From: JANLTX01 sp049840835
GTDB lineage: Bacteria > Armatimonadota > Armatimonadia > Armatimonadales > Armatimonadaceae
DNA: 64,000 nt
Reading direction: 5' to 3'
Assembly (NCBI GenBank): GCA_049840835.1
Contig: JASGJG010000024.1
Coordinates: 1-64,000, forward strand
Below the pieces are notes generated by a model that was not told the origin of the DNA, searched no databases, and was given only the letters and a program-made list of their open reading frames with translations. Positions 16,383 through 24,467 of the stretch are shown here, in pieces. Position 1 is the first letter of the stretch. Each line of letters starts with the position of its first letter. The position numbers and the translations under genes are program-made.

Positions 16383-17656
16383 GCCGCAGTGAGACTCTCT
16401 TCGCGCAAGCGCAGCAGGTGATTCCCGGCGGGGTGAACTCGCCGGTGCGCGCGTTTCGCTCTGTGGGTGGTAGCCCCCTCTTCATCGAGCGGGGCGAAGG
16501 CCCCTACCTAATCGATGCCGATGGTAAGCGGTACCTGGACTTAGTCAACTCCTGGGGACCGCTTCTGTTCGGGCACGCCGATCCCGCCATAGTTCGGGCC
16601 GTGTGTGCCGCCGCGCAGAACGGGCTGAGCTTCGGAGCGTGCCATGAGGGCGAGGTCCGCTTCGCCGAGACTCTCTGTCGCTTAGTGCCATCGCTGGAGA
16701 AAGTTCGACTGGTCTCTTCGGGCACTGAGGCAGCCATGAGTTTCCTGAGGGTGGCACGCGGATTCACCGGGCGCAAGAAAATAGTCAAGTTCGAGGGTTG
16801 CTACCACGGGCACAGCGATGCCCTATTAGCAAAAGCGGGCTCCGGCATTGCCACGCTGGGACTACCCGATTCAGCGGGCGTTCCTCTGGAGCAAACCGCC
16901 AATACGCTTACCCTTCCCTACAATGACTTGGATAGTGTGCAAGCGCTTTTAGAGGCTGAGGGCCAGGAAATCGCCGCTATTGCTCTGGAACCTGTCGCGG
17001 GCAACATGGGCTGTGTGGCACCAAAAGACGGTTACCTTTCCGGCCTGCGCTCCCTGTGCGATGCCCACGGCGTACTCTTGCTGTTCGATGAGGTCATGAC
17101 CGGGTTCCGCCTGGCGCGCGGTGGTGCTCAGGAGCGCTTCGGCATCACGCCGGATCTCACGGCACTGGGCAAGATTGTGGGCGGTGGACTTCCGTTGGCA
17201 GCCTACGGGGGCCGCACGGACATTATGGATGTCGTCGCCCCTGTCGGGCCGGTCTATCAGGCGGGAACTCTCTCGGGGAATCCGGTGGCGGTAGCGGCAG
17301 GTCAGGCGATGCTGGCCCGTATAGAAGCGGAGCCGCCGTATGCGTACTTAGAAGAACAGACGGCTCTACTGGCGGAACGACTCAGAGAGAGCACAGCGCG
17401 CCATGGAATAGCGGCTCAAGTAAACCAGCTCGGCTCCATGCTGACTCTGTTCTTCACCGACCAGCCGGTCACGGATTACACCAGCGCCAAGCGTGCCGAT
17501 GCAGCTAAGTTTGGCCGGTTCTTCCACGCCATGCTGGAGCGCGGAGTGTACCTGCCGCCGAGCCAGTACGAGGCCGCGTTTACGTCTGCCGCGCTCACAC
17601 CAACACACTACGAAGAAATCGCGCAAGCTGCCGACGAATCCCTGGCAACCCTGTAA
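16379..17656 (+). CDS. hemL: glutamate-1-semialdehyde 2,1-aminomutase
   Basis: 425 residues, the normal length. This PLP enzyme converts glutamate-1-semialdehyde to 5-aminolevulinate in the C5 haem pathway. The start SETLFAQAQQVIPGGVNSPV is diagnostic. VSSGTEAAMSFLRVARGFTG binds cofactor phosphate, FEGCYHGHSDALL follows, the PLP-contacting Asp is in LLLFDEVMTGFR, and the Schiff-base Lys is in ALGKIVGGGLPLAAYGG. It overlaps the BMP lipoprotein stop by 4 bases. No other haem gene is adjacent. Confidence 0.96.
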   Translation: MSRSETLFAQAQQVIPGGVNSPVRAFRSVGGSPLFIERGEGPYLIDADGKRYLDLVNSWGPLLFGHADPAIVRAVCAAAQNGLSFGACHEGEVRFAETLCRLVPSLEKVRLVSSGTEAAMSFLRVARGFTGRKKIVKFEGCYHGHSDALLAKAGSGIATLGLPDSAGVPLEQTANTLTLPYNDLDSVQALLEAEGQEIAAIALEPVAGNMGCVAPKDGYLSGLRSLCDAHGVLLLFDEVMTGFRLARGGAQERFGITPDLTALGKIVGGGLPLAAYGGRTDIMDVVAPVGPVYQAGTLSGNPVAVAAGQAMLARIEAEPPYAYLEEQTALLAERLRESTARHGIAAQVNQLGSMLTLFFTDQPVTDYTSAKRADAAKFGRFFHAMLERGVYLPPSQYEAAFTSAALTPTHYEEIAQAADESLATL

Positions 17657-17694
17657 GGTTTCACTATGTCTGGGGGTGGGTAAAATGGAGTGCG

Positions 17695-18327
17695 ATGGGT
17701 TCTCCTGTACCTACCTCGGACTTTCAGCCAGGCTACTTCGATGCCCTTTTTGGCAAGTATCCCAACCAACGTTGGGCGGAAACCAAGCGGGAGCTGCTGG
17801 TGCACATTCTGGCCGATAAGAAAACGGCGGCGATAGTGCTGGAAGGCGCGAAACTCTGGGCGCCTGCGCTGGGCGATAAGCTCACCTTGCGCCTGGTGTC
17901 TTCGCCGGATATCGCCGATGTGCGTATCACGTTCGCCAAGACCGTGCTAGGAGACTCCGGCTTAGGCGAGAGTCAGGTGACCTTTGAAGTCGCAGGCGAC
18001 GATCCCAGCGTGGGGAATGGTGTCCTGACCGGCGCCCAGATGACTCTACGCGCCAACCTTCCCATAGTGCTACTGAGATTGGCCGCTGCGCATGAGTTCG
18101 GGCATGTCTTCGGTCTGGTAGGGCGCTCTCCTGATATGCCCACCCATAGCCCGAATGCACAGGACCTCATGGCCAGTATCGTGCGCCTGCGCTCTACTCT
18201 CACGCAACGCGACATCAACACCCTGGCGCAGCTTTACTCCCTGCCGCGCCCCGCGTTTCGTGCGCTCCGCAAGAAGCGGTTCACGATTCGCACCCGCCTC
18301 ACGAAGCAAGGCTGCAAGCGACGCTAA
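17695..18327 (+). CDS. matrixin-like zinc metalloprotease
   Basis: 210 residues. The zinc-binding HExxHxxG motif is in LAAAHEFGHVFGLVGRSPD, in the form found in metzincins of the matrixin type. A DLMAS segment after it may be the Met-turn. The N-terminal 60 residues (ELLVHILADKKTAAIVLEGAKLW) are helical; there is no clear signal peptide, so the location is uncertain. The very basic C-terminus (FRALRKKRFTIRTRLTKQGCKRR) runs 29 bases into the convergent cyclase gene. A TAAAAT box at 17681-17686 ends 8 bases before the ATG, so the mRNA may be leaderless, although GGAG lies between. Confidence 0.7.
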   Translation: MGSPVPTSDFQPGYFDALFGKYPNQRWAETKRELLVHILADKKTAAIVLEGAKLWAPALGDKLTLRLVSSPDIADVRITFAKTVLGDSGLGESQVTFEVAGDDPSVGNGVLTGAQMTLRANLPIVLLRLAAAHEFGHVFGLVGRSPDMPTHSPNAQDLMASIVRLRSTLTQRDINTLAQLYSLPRPAFRALRKKRFTIRTRLTKQGCKRR

Positions 18328-20044
18328 CCCGAACCAGGCGGACAGCTCCTACCCCCTTCAGCTCTGTGGAAAAGGGTGTGCAGGAAAGCCCTTCCAGTTT
18401 GCACTGAATCTCGGTATCGGTCAGGAACTTCTCGGCCAGGACGACATCGCCGCCCTCGCTTTCAGACTGGATACGCGCCGCCACGTTCACCGTTTGCCCG
18501 AAGTAGTCCAGATGTTTATTCGCCTCTATCGCCAGCGCTGGTCCCGCGTGGATGCCACACTTGATGACCAATCCCTGTGTCTCCTCGCGCTGAATGGCCA
18601 GGGCCGCGCTGAGTGCCTGGGGCAGACTGGGAAAGACGGCCATGACAGCATCGCCAATAGTCTTGATAATTCCCCCGCCTTCGCGCTCTATCAGGGTTTC
18701 TAAGAGAGTGAAATGCTGCCGAATGGTGGCGTAGCTGGGGGCATCTCCCTGCTCGGCATAGAGCGCCGTGGAGCCTTTCAGATCGGTGAAGAGAAACCCC
18801 ACCTGGCGCACAGCCACTTCCACACCCGGCGAGAGCACTTCCGACCCGAAGTGCTTGCGAAACTCGCTCAACGCCGTGACCTCAGCAGCGGTAGCCGCAT
18901 CCTCACGCCAGCGCAGGCTCTCCAGGCAGAACAGTGTGTCGCCGCTTGGTGGGCTGCTGAAGGTCCACTCTCCCTCAGTGGCCAGCACTGCCGCCCGAGT
19001 GTTACCCAGCGGCAAAAGTCCATCGCTGGTCAGCACTTCTCCCTCACGAGAGAGCACACTCCCACCCTGGCCCTGAAGGACAATCGGTAGTACTTCTTTG
19101 GCATGGGGCGAGCGCAGCAGGTATCGCCCGGCAGGAAGTTCCACCGGCACACGCCTGGTTTCTCCAGCAGGCACGAACCACTGTAGTGCCACATGCGCAG
19201 ACCGGCGCGGGCCGCCTCTACAGAATAGAGCTGAACCCAGCTCGCTCTTACGGTGCGCATGCGAAAAACAGACCTCCACGTCTCTATCGAACGCCGGGCG
19301 GTAGCGAATATCACAAGAAGGGCAGTGTGCCTCTCCTTCGACCAGCTCGTTCAAGCGCGGACCGGGTTCACCAGTGCCCCGGCATGCCGGGCAGAGCAAT
19401 CGCCAGGAAAGCTCCAGGCTGCCTGCCCGTACCGCACTCAGGCACGCATGCAGTACATCGCGGCGTGGCTCAGAGAATCGCTCCGCAAGACTATAGGGCC
19501 GAAAGAGCGCGACCTCGTCTTCAGGAGCGCTTTCCAGAAAGGCGCTTAAGCGCTCGGAGACAGTCTTCCCCATCCAGTGCACCGGACTGCGGCGCGGGTG
19601 CGGTGTGGGAGTATGTCCCTGAATATGACTGGCATAGATTCCGGCAATACGCAAAAGCCCATCCACGCTGGATTTTGCGATACGCCGAGCCAGCACTCCA
19701 CCGGTACCGGGGCGCGGCTCGGTCTCACACCAGGCAGAGAGTCTGGTACTCCCCTCTCCTTCGGGTTCGAGAACTATCCCTACGGCGTAAGAGCGCACGG
19801 GGCCGTTTTCCAACAAACGCCGTAGTTGCCAGTGCCTGCCCTCTACCCAGCAGTAGGGCTCTTCGGTATAGCGAATAGTCAGTGGCCCGAACCGCACTTC
19901 CCCATGAAGCAGTCCACCTGGCAAAAGCTGTACCTTGACCGGGGGCAGATTCAGGTCTCGGTTGAGGCGCTCTGTATCGGAGAGAAAAGGCCAGAGTGCT
20001 TGCGGAGTTACCGCCAGTGTAGTCGCCTCTTTGCGCCGAACCAT
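18299..20044 (-). CDS. multidomain class III adenylate/guanylate cyclase
   Basis: 581 residues. The C-terminal 190 residues are a class III cyclase: FLFTDLKGSTALY and GGGIIKTIGDAVMAVF hold the two metal-binding Asp, and YFGQTVNVAARIQSES holds the Asn and Arg of the transition state. The N-terminal 150 residues (VTPQALWPFLSDTERLNRDL...) look like an SRPBCC/polyketide-cyclase ligand-binding domain. The middle has a zinc-ribbon-like part (LLCPACRG...GEAHCPSCDIRY) typical of DUF5939, followed by a beta-rich segment. There is no membrane segment. The architecture suggests a soluble cyclase regulated by a hydrophobic ligand. It is divergent from dnaG and overlaps the metalloprotease gene end-to-end. 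Confidence 0.85.
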   Translation of the reverse strand: MVRRKEATTLAVTPQALWPFLSDTERLNRDLNLPPVKVQLLPGGLLHGEVRFGPLTIRYTEEPYCWVEGRHWQLRRLLENGPVRSYAVGIVLEPEGEGSTRLSAWCETEPRPGTGGVLARRIAKSSVDGLLRIAGIYASHIQGHTPTPHPRRSPVHWMGKTVSERLSAFLESAPEDEVALFRPYSLAERFSEPRRDVLHACLSAVRAGSLELSWRLLCPACRGTGEPGPRLNELVEGEAHCPSCDIRYRPAFDRDVEVCFSHAHRKSELGSALFCRGGPRRSAHVALQWFVPAGETRRVPVELPAGRYLLRSPHAKEVLPIVLQGQGGSVLSREGEVLTSDGLLPLGNTRAAVLATEGEWTFSSPPSGDTLFCLESLRWREDAATAAEVTALSEFRKHFGSEVLSPGVEVAVRQVGFLFTDLKGSTALYAEQGDAPSYATIRQHFTLLETLIEREGGGIIKTIGDAVMAVFPSLPQALSAALAIQREETQGLVIKCGIHAGPALAIEANKHLDYFGQTVNVAARIQSESEGGDVVLAEKFLTDTEIQCKLEGLSCTPFSTELKGVGAVRLVRVSVACSLAS

Positions 20045-20098
20045 GCCGCCATCTTACCCGACAAAACTACACGAGACTGCCTATCCTTGGGATAGAAT

Positions 20099-22075
20099 AT
20101 GTCTGTGGAAGACGGCGAAAAAGAAGAGATTCGGCGGCGCATCGACATCGTCGAGCTGATCTCCGCCTACACGCCCCTGAAGAAGACGGGAGGGAAGTAC
20201 AAAGGTCTGTGCCCGTTTCACCAGGAGAAGACCCCCAGCTTTAATGTAGACCCGATTTCGGGGCGCTGGCACTGCTTTGGCGGGTGTGGTGAGGGTGGAG
20301 ATATCTTCAAGTTTCTCATGAAAGCCGAGGGGCTTACGTTCCCTGAAGCGGTCGAGAAGCTAGCCACTCGTGCCGGGGTAACACTCGTTCGGCGGGGTAT
20401 GGACAAAGAAGCGTCTGCCCGACTCAGCAACGAGAAGGATCGGCTCTACAACGCCAATGCCATTGCCGCCCGGTTCTTTGCCGAGTGCCTGCGCCGCGAC
20501 TCCGGGCCACGCGATTATTGTAACCGTCGGAAGCTAACCCATGAGACCATAGAAGCGTTCCAGGTTGGCTGGGCGCCCGATGACTGGAGCCAGCTGGCAA
20601 ACTATCTCCAGCGCAACGGTATCCGGGCCGACGATGCCGAGAAGGCCGGCCTCATACGCCCTAATAGCCGGGGCGATGGCTATACCGATAAGTTCCGAGC
20701 CCGATTGATGTTCCCGATTGTAGACGCTCAGGAGCGCATCGTTGCGTTCGGGGGACGTTTGATAGAGAATATCGAAGGGGCGCCCAAGTACCTGAACTCG
20801 CCGGAAACGCCGGTGTTCTCGAAAAGCTCGATTCTGTACGCCCTGAACCGTGCCCGCAAAGCCATACAAGCCGACGACCGCGTGCTGGTAGTAGAAGGCT
20901 ACATGGATGCCGTGGCATGCCACCAGGCAGGAATTGAGAACGTGGTAGCGACTCTGGGTACCAGCCTGACGGAGCGCCATGTAGAAGTTCTGCGCCGCTA
21001 TACCAAGACCGTGATCCTCTGCTTCGATGCAGATGCCGCCGGAGAGCGAGCCGCTCTGCGAGCCGCCGATCTCTTCCGCTCTGCCGGGCAGGAGTTTACG
21101 CTAAAAGTTCTGGTACTCCCCCCCGGCGATGACCCGGACTCCATGCTGAGCCGGGGCGATGCCCCCGCGTTTCGCCGTGCGTTTGACTCCGCGCTGACTG
21201 TGCCCGAGTTCCAGCTTCAGGCTATGCAGCCACGCTTTGATCTGAAAGAAGAGAGCGGGCGTATCGAGTACCTGCGCGCCGCGATTCCGATTCTGGCAGG
21301 TATTCCCTCCTCCTTAGAGCGGGATCGCCTGATCCGCAAGCTATCTCCAAACCATCCCAGCTACGTGTCTGGCGGAAGCCGCGCGGAGGAGTCGATCCGC
21401 GAGGAGATTCGGCGACATCAACCCTTTGGCCCCAGAGACGCCGATAATTTTTTTGACGGACAGGCCGCACCCCGGCCACAGAACCAACAACAGCAGCGGC
21501 GCCCCTATAATGGTAACTCTGGCAATTCCTCGTACCAGGGAAACGGCAATGGCAACGGTAGCTATGGGAATCGCAATGGCTCCCAGGGCAACTGGAAGAA
21601 CCGCTACGCCCCACAGCTACCGACTCCCCCACCAGAGGCTGGCAAGGTCACACGAAGTGCGGTGGCAGTAGCTGAGGAAACTCTGCTGCGAGCGTTACTT
21701 TCTGATGAATGGAGCGTATTCACGGCCAGGCGCATGGAATCTGCAAGTGCACGTGAGCTCCTCTCTAACCCCAGAGCAGTGGAGCTGCTTGAGGAGCTAC
21801 AACCGCTGCTGGTGGGGCATATCATGCCCAGCCAGGCTGTGAACCAGCTCCGGAATGAGACATTGGCTGACTTTGCCACCGTCTATCTGATGGGTGAGTT
21901 CTCCGAGCCGCTGTCCGAGGATGCTATCGATGGTTGTATCGAGCGACTGGTAAAGAACCGCGTTCAGCAGGAAACCCGTGCGGTAGTGAATACGACGGAA
22001 AAGCTGGACGATGAAGCACTACGCCGCTGGTCGCAGGGAACAAAAGCCGTGAAGAACGACCCGGAGGCCTCGTAA
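20099..22075 (+). CDS. dnaG: DNA primase
   Basis: 658 residues. It synthesises RNA primers for replication. The N-terminal zinc-binding domain has CPFHQEKTPSFNVDP and WHCFGGCGEGGDIF. The catalytic core includes FRARLMFPIVDAQERIVAFGGR, and the TOPRIM part includes VLVVEGYMDAVACHQAG and VILCFDADAAGERAALRAA. Between the core and the C-terminal helicase-interacting domain is an Asn/Gly/Gln-rich linker (about 450-500), unusually low in complexity. A TAGAAT sequence touches the ATG; a TATCCT box 11 bases upstream is an alternative -10. The next gene starts 4 bases downstream. Confidence 0.95.
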   Translation: MSVEDGEKEEIRRRIDIVELISAYTPLKKTGGKYKGLCPFHQEKTPSFNVDPISGRWHCFGGCGEGGDIFKFLMKAEGLTFPEAVEKLATRAGVTLVRRGMDKEASARLSNEKDRLYNANAIAARFFAECLRRDSGPRDYCNRRKLTHETIEAFQVGWAPDDWSQLANYLQRNGIRADDAEKAGLIRPNSRGDGYTDKFRARLMFPIVDAQERIVAFGGRLIENIEGAPKYLNSPETPVFSKSSILYALNRARKAIQADDRVLVVEGYMDAVACHQAGIENVVATLGTSLTERHVEVLRRYTKTVILCFDADAAGERAALRAADLFRSAGQEFTLKVLVLPPGDDPDSMLSRGDAPAFRRAFDSALTVPEFQLQAMQPRFDLKEESGRIEYLRAAIPILAGIPSSLERDRLIRKLSPNHPSYVSGGSRAEESIREEIRRHQPFGPRDADNFFDGQAAPRPQNQQQQRRPYNGNSGNSSYQGNGNGNGSYGNRNGSQGNWKNRYAPQLPTPPPEAGKVTRSAVAVAEETLLRALLSDEWSVFTARRMESASARELLSNPRAVELLEELQPLLVGHIMPSQAVNQLRNETLADFATVYLMGEFSEPLSEDAIDGCIERLVKNRVQQETRAVVNTTEKLDDEALRRWSQGTKAVKNDPEAS

Positions 22076-22079
22076 TTCG

Positions 22080-22599
22080 TTGCCCGACGGCAAAACTCAT
22101 GACATGATTACCGTCGTAGGCGCCGTAGTGGCTGCGCCTGCGTGGTGGTTACTCACTCAGGAATCGCGTGACTACACAGTCTGCGCCACACTGGTAGGCT
22201 CTATCCTATTTTCTGGCCTCATGCTCTCGCCAGACCTGGATTTAGATTCCTCTATCTATCGCCGCTGGGGGCCATTGCGGTTTCTCTGGTGGCCCATCAA
22301 AAACTGGTCCCCCACCGCTCTATTCTTTCTCACTCTCTCTTAGGAGGCACTGTTGAGAGTTGTCTACTTTCTGGTGCTCGTGTGGGGTCTCTCCCACTTG
22401 ATTTCCTGGGTCGTGGCCACAGCTCAAATAGGACATATACGCCCCTTCAGACTCCCCACTCAAAACCTTTCAGGGTCTGTATGAGCATGAGCGTCGGCAC
22501 CTGGATATGGGAATTATCGGGCTGCTTATCGGCACAGTGCTTCACACCGGCGCAGATACTATCGTCAGCAGTATGAAGCGCAAGCGTAGAAAGAGGTAG
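22080..22599 (+). pseudogene. DUF2227 family putative metal-binding membrane protein, frameshifted
   Basis: It starts at TTG 22080 with LPDGKTHDMITVVGAVVAAP, then FSGLMLSPDLDLDSSIYRRWGPLRFLWWP, the DUF2227 pattern (KTHD and SPDLDL motifs), with two hydrophobic segments. The coherent sequence then changes frame near the C5 run at 22311 (HRSILSHSLLGGT), again near 22350 (LRVVYFLVLVWGLSHLISWVV), and again near 22465 (EHERRHLDMGIIGLLIGTVLHTGADTIVSSMKRKRRKR, stop at 22597). At least three one-base corrections restore about 172 residues. No other stops are present, which favours sequence errors over decay. The close spacing suggests co-transcription with dnaG. Confidence 0.7.
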
Positions 22600-22614
22600 G
22601 AGAAGTACTTCTCC
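22599..22614 (+). terminator. hairpin after the DUF2227 gene
   Basis: GGAGAAGTACTTCTCC is a perfect 16-base palindrome overlapping the stop codon of the DUF2227 gene. It is followed by CCTGTCTCTTTACTGTTGTTC, a loose T-rich tail. It probably ends the dnaG transcript. Confidence 0.45.
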
Positions 22615-22952
22615 CCTGTCTCTTTACTGTTGTTCTCGAGCCTTTCGACCTCCCGATGTACCTCCCCCTTGAAGCGGCCTGTCGGCCTTTCGTCCCCCTC
22701 CGGCCTTTCCTCACTTCGTTCGGGCGAAGGGGGAAAACCACCTCAGGTGCAAAACTTAGCGCTGGTCTTGGGCAAAGCGCCTATCGGAGACCTCTTTCTG
22801 AACTCTTCGCTGTGTCTTGCCTCAGGTAAGGGCTAAGCAGAGGCTGTGGAGGTGATTTCCCTCCTTCGCGCAGCCGGAGGAGGGCGAAGGAGCAAAGCGC
22901 ATTCAGGGTGGAGGTCAATCGGGTGGTTATTCGGGCCGGAAGTCAGACAGCG
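22615..22952. other. 338-base intergenic region with C- and G-rich inverted segments
   Basis: No coding frame is convincing. Segments ACCTCCCCCTTGAAG (about 22669) and GGGCGAAGGGGGAAAACCACCT (about 22725) are roughly inverted and enclose CGGCCTGTCGGCC. A second set further on (GGAGGTGATTTCCCTCC, GGAGGAGGGCGAAGGAGC, ending GGTGGAGGT) has a similar composition. It resembles a degenerate or error-affected relative of the element at 49846-49985, but I cannot define ends. Confidence 0.35.
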
Positions 22953-23862
22953 CTAGGCATCAAACGTAGTCCCGAACAGAGACGCTCCCGTAAAATCGGC
23001 GCCTTCTAATTTAGCCCCCTCGAAAGCTGCACCTTCGCAATCGGCTCCGGTAAATTGAGCATCCGTGCAATTTGTATTGTAGAGATGAGCGTTTGAAGAG
23101 ATTCGCGCCGGTGAAGTCGGCACGAGTGAGGTTTGCACCTTCGAAGTGGACATCACGTAGTAGGGCTCCGGAGCAGCCTTTAGACCTGTTAGGTCATGGC
23201 CACGCAGATCGGCACCGCGCAGGTCTAGATTGGTGAAGTCTCTTTGGCTGAATGCGCGCTCTAATACTTTCGGCGCGACTGTGGGAGCGACATAGCGCTC
23301 TTCTTTCCAGGGGTCCGCGTTGTTGTGGTAGCCCGCTGATAGTCTTCCCAGAAGCCGAGTCTATCTTCTGGTAGCAGTTCTATGGTTTCTATCCACTTCA
23401 CAGATTTATAGAAGTATCTGCCGGGGCAGACTACTCTTAGGGGGCCGCCATGTTCGGTGGTGAGCGGCTCGCCAGAGATCTACATGAGTCGCTAAGAGCG
23501 GGCAGAGGTCGATGACATCGGTGAGGGGTAGAGATGAACCATGGCTGCGTTCGGAGCGTGCCTGCATCCAGACAAAGCGAGCCTCTTCGGTGGGTACGGC
23601 ATGCGCCAGTATCAGCGGCAGCGGAGTTCCAGTGAAAGCAGTACCGAACTTGGACCACCGTGTAACACAGTGAATCTCTATCTCACGCTTTATGGTGCCG
23701 AGCGCGGCCAAGTCGCTGAGGGATAGGGTTACGCTCTTGCTCTACTGCCCCGGTAGCAATCCGAAGCTGCCATGGGGAATCATCCTCGCGTGGAGCCTTC
23801 TCTCCAACGATGGGCCATTTTCCTGGTGCTGCCAGCTTTTGATTCGGGGGGAGGCTATCCAC
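22953..23862 (-). pseudogene. sulfite-oxidase-like molybdopterin enzyme fused to pentapeptide repeats, frameshifted
   Basis: It probably starts at GTG 23862 (VDSLPPNQKLAAPGKWPIVG), overlapping the stop of the upstream gene. The SUOX-type molybdopterin fold follows: IEIHCVTRWSKFGTAFTG with the molybdenum-binding Cys, LPLILAHAVPTEEARFVW, EPLTTEHGGPLRVVCPGRYF, KSVKWIETIELLPED and GYHNNADPWKEERYVAP. The same coherent chain then becomes pentapeptide repeats (NLDLRGADLRGHDLTGL, FEGANLTRADFTGANL, CEGAAFEGAKLEGADFTGAS) to the stop at 22953. Frame changes are needed near 23715, 23485, 23335, 23180 and 23095, five in 900 bases. No signal peptide is visible. I infer one intact gene with sequence errors. 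Confidence 0.65.
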
Positions 23863-24395
23863 TGATACCCAGTTCGCGGCAGACGCTGCGCCACTCAGCG
23901 GACCATTTAAAGGTATCTGCCAGGATGGTGATGTTGCGTTTGTCGACAATACGGGGGTAGAGAGCCACTAAGGCGCGGCGGCGCTCGGAGTCCCACTCGA
24001 ACAGACGTAGCAGCTTCACGGACCTGGTCACAGGTGAAGTTCGCGGATTCGGGCAGCCGTTTTTAAGTTGGCGGTGCGCTCGGAGTCGAAGTTGTAGCGC
24101 CGAGTGGTGTCTACAAGCCGACGGAAGGCGGGTGGGTCCATGACATTCGCCATCTCATCCGGTCGGCTTCTCTATCACGAGCGGAAGTGGAGTCTGAAGC
24201 GCGGCGCAGTGGGAGTTCCAGAGCCTTCGCCATATCCTCGGCTTCATCCAGTAGATTCGTCAGCTCGTCACGGGTTCGGCGGTCGTCTAACCGCCCCACA
24301 CGGCGACGAGTATCCCGCAATGTATCCAGTAAACGACGCAGGGTGACTTCCGGCTGCTCGTTGCGGCGTGGCGCGCGGCCATTGTCTTGACTCAT
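23855..24395 (-). pseudogene. DUF4476-like protein, frameshifted
   Basis: From the ATG at 24395 (MSQDNGRAPRRNEQPEVTLRR) the first frame runs about 85 residues of charged helix. The coherent sequence changes frame near 24140 (MANVMDPPAFRRLVDTTRRY, then NFDSERTANLKTAARI), near 24045 (NFTCDQV) and near 24030 (VKLLRLFEWDSERRRALVAL, YPRIVDKRNITILADTFKWS), and ends RSVCRELGISG at 23855. The pattern of Cys-x-x-Val, F-x-x-D-x-x-R and a terminal F-x-x-S matches DUF4476, a small helical domain of unknown function. It is translationally coupled to the sulfite-oxidase-like gene and divergent from the metalloprotease at 24468. Confidence 0.6.
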
Positions 24396-24467
24396 ACAGT
24401 ACAATAGGCCGCATCGTCGCGGAATTCCTGCGCCGAATCGTCCTGCACTATTTGAGGAGATGTTACT

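Noticed and set aside
19186..19878. 230-codon plus-strand frame inside the cyclase gene
   Set aside because: Arg/Ser/Pro-rich composition typical of an antisense shadow.
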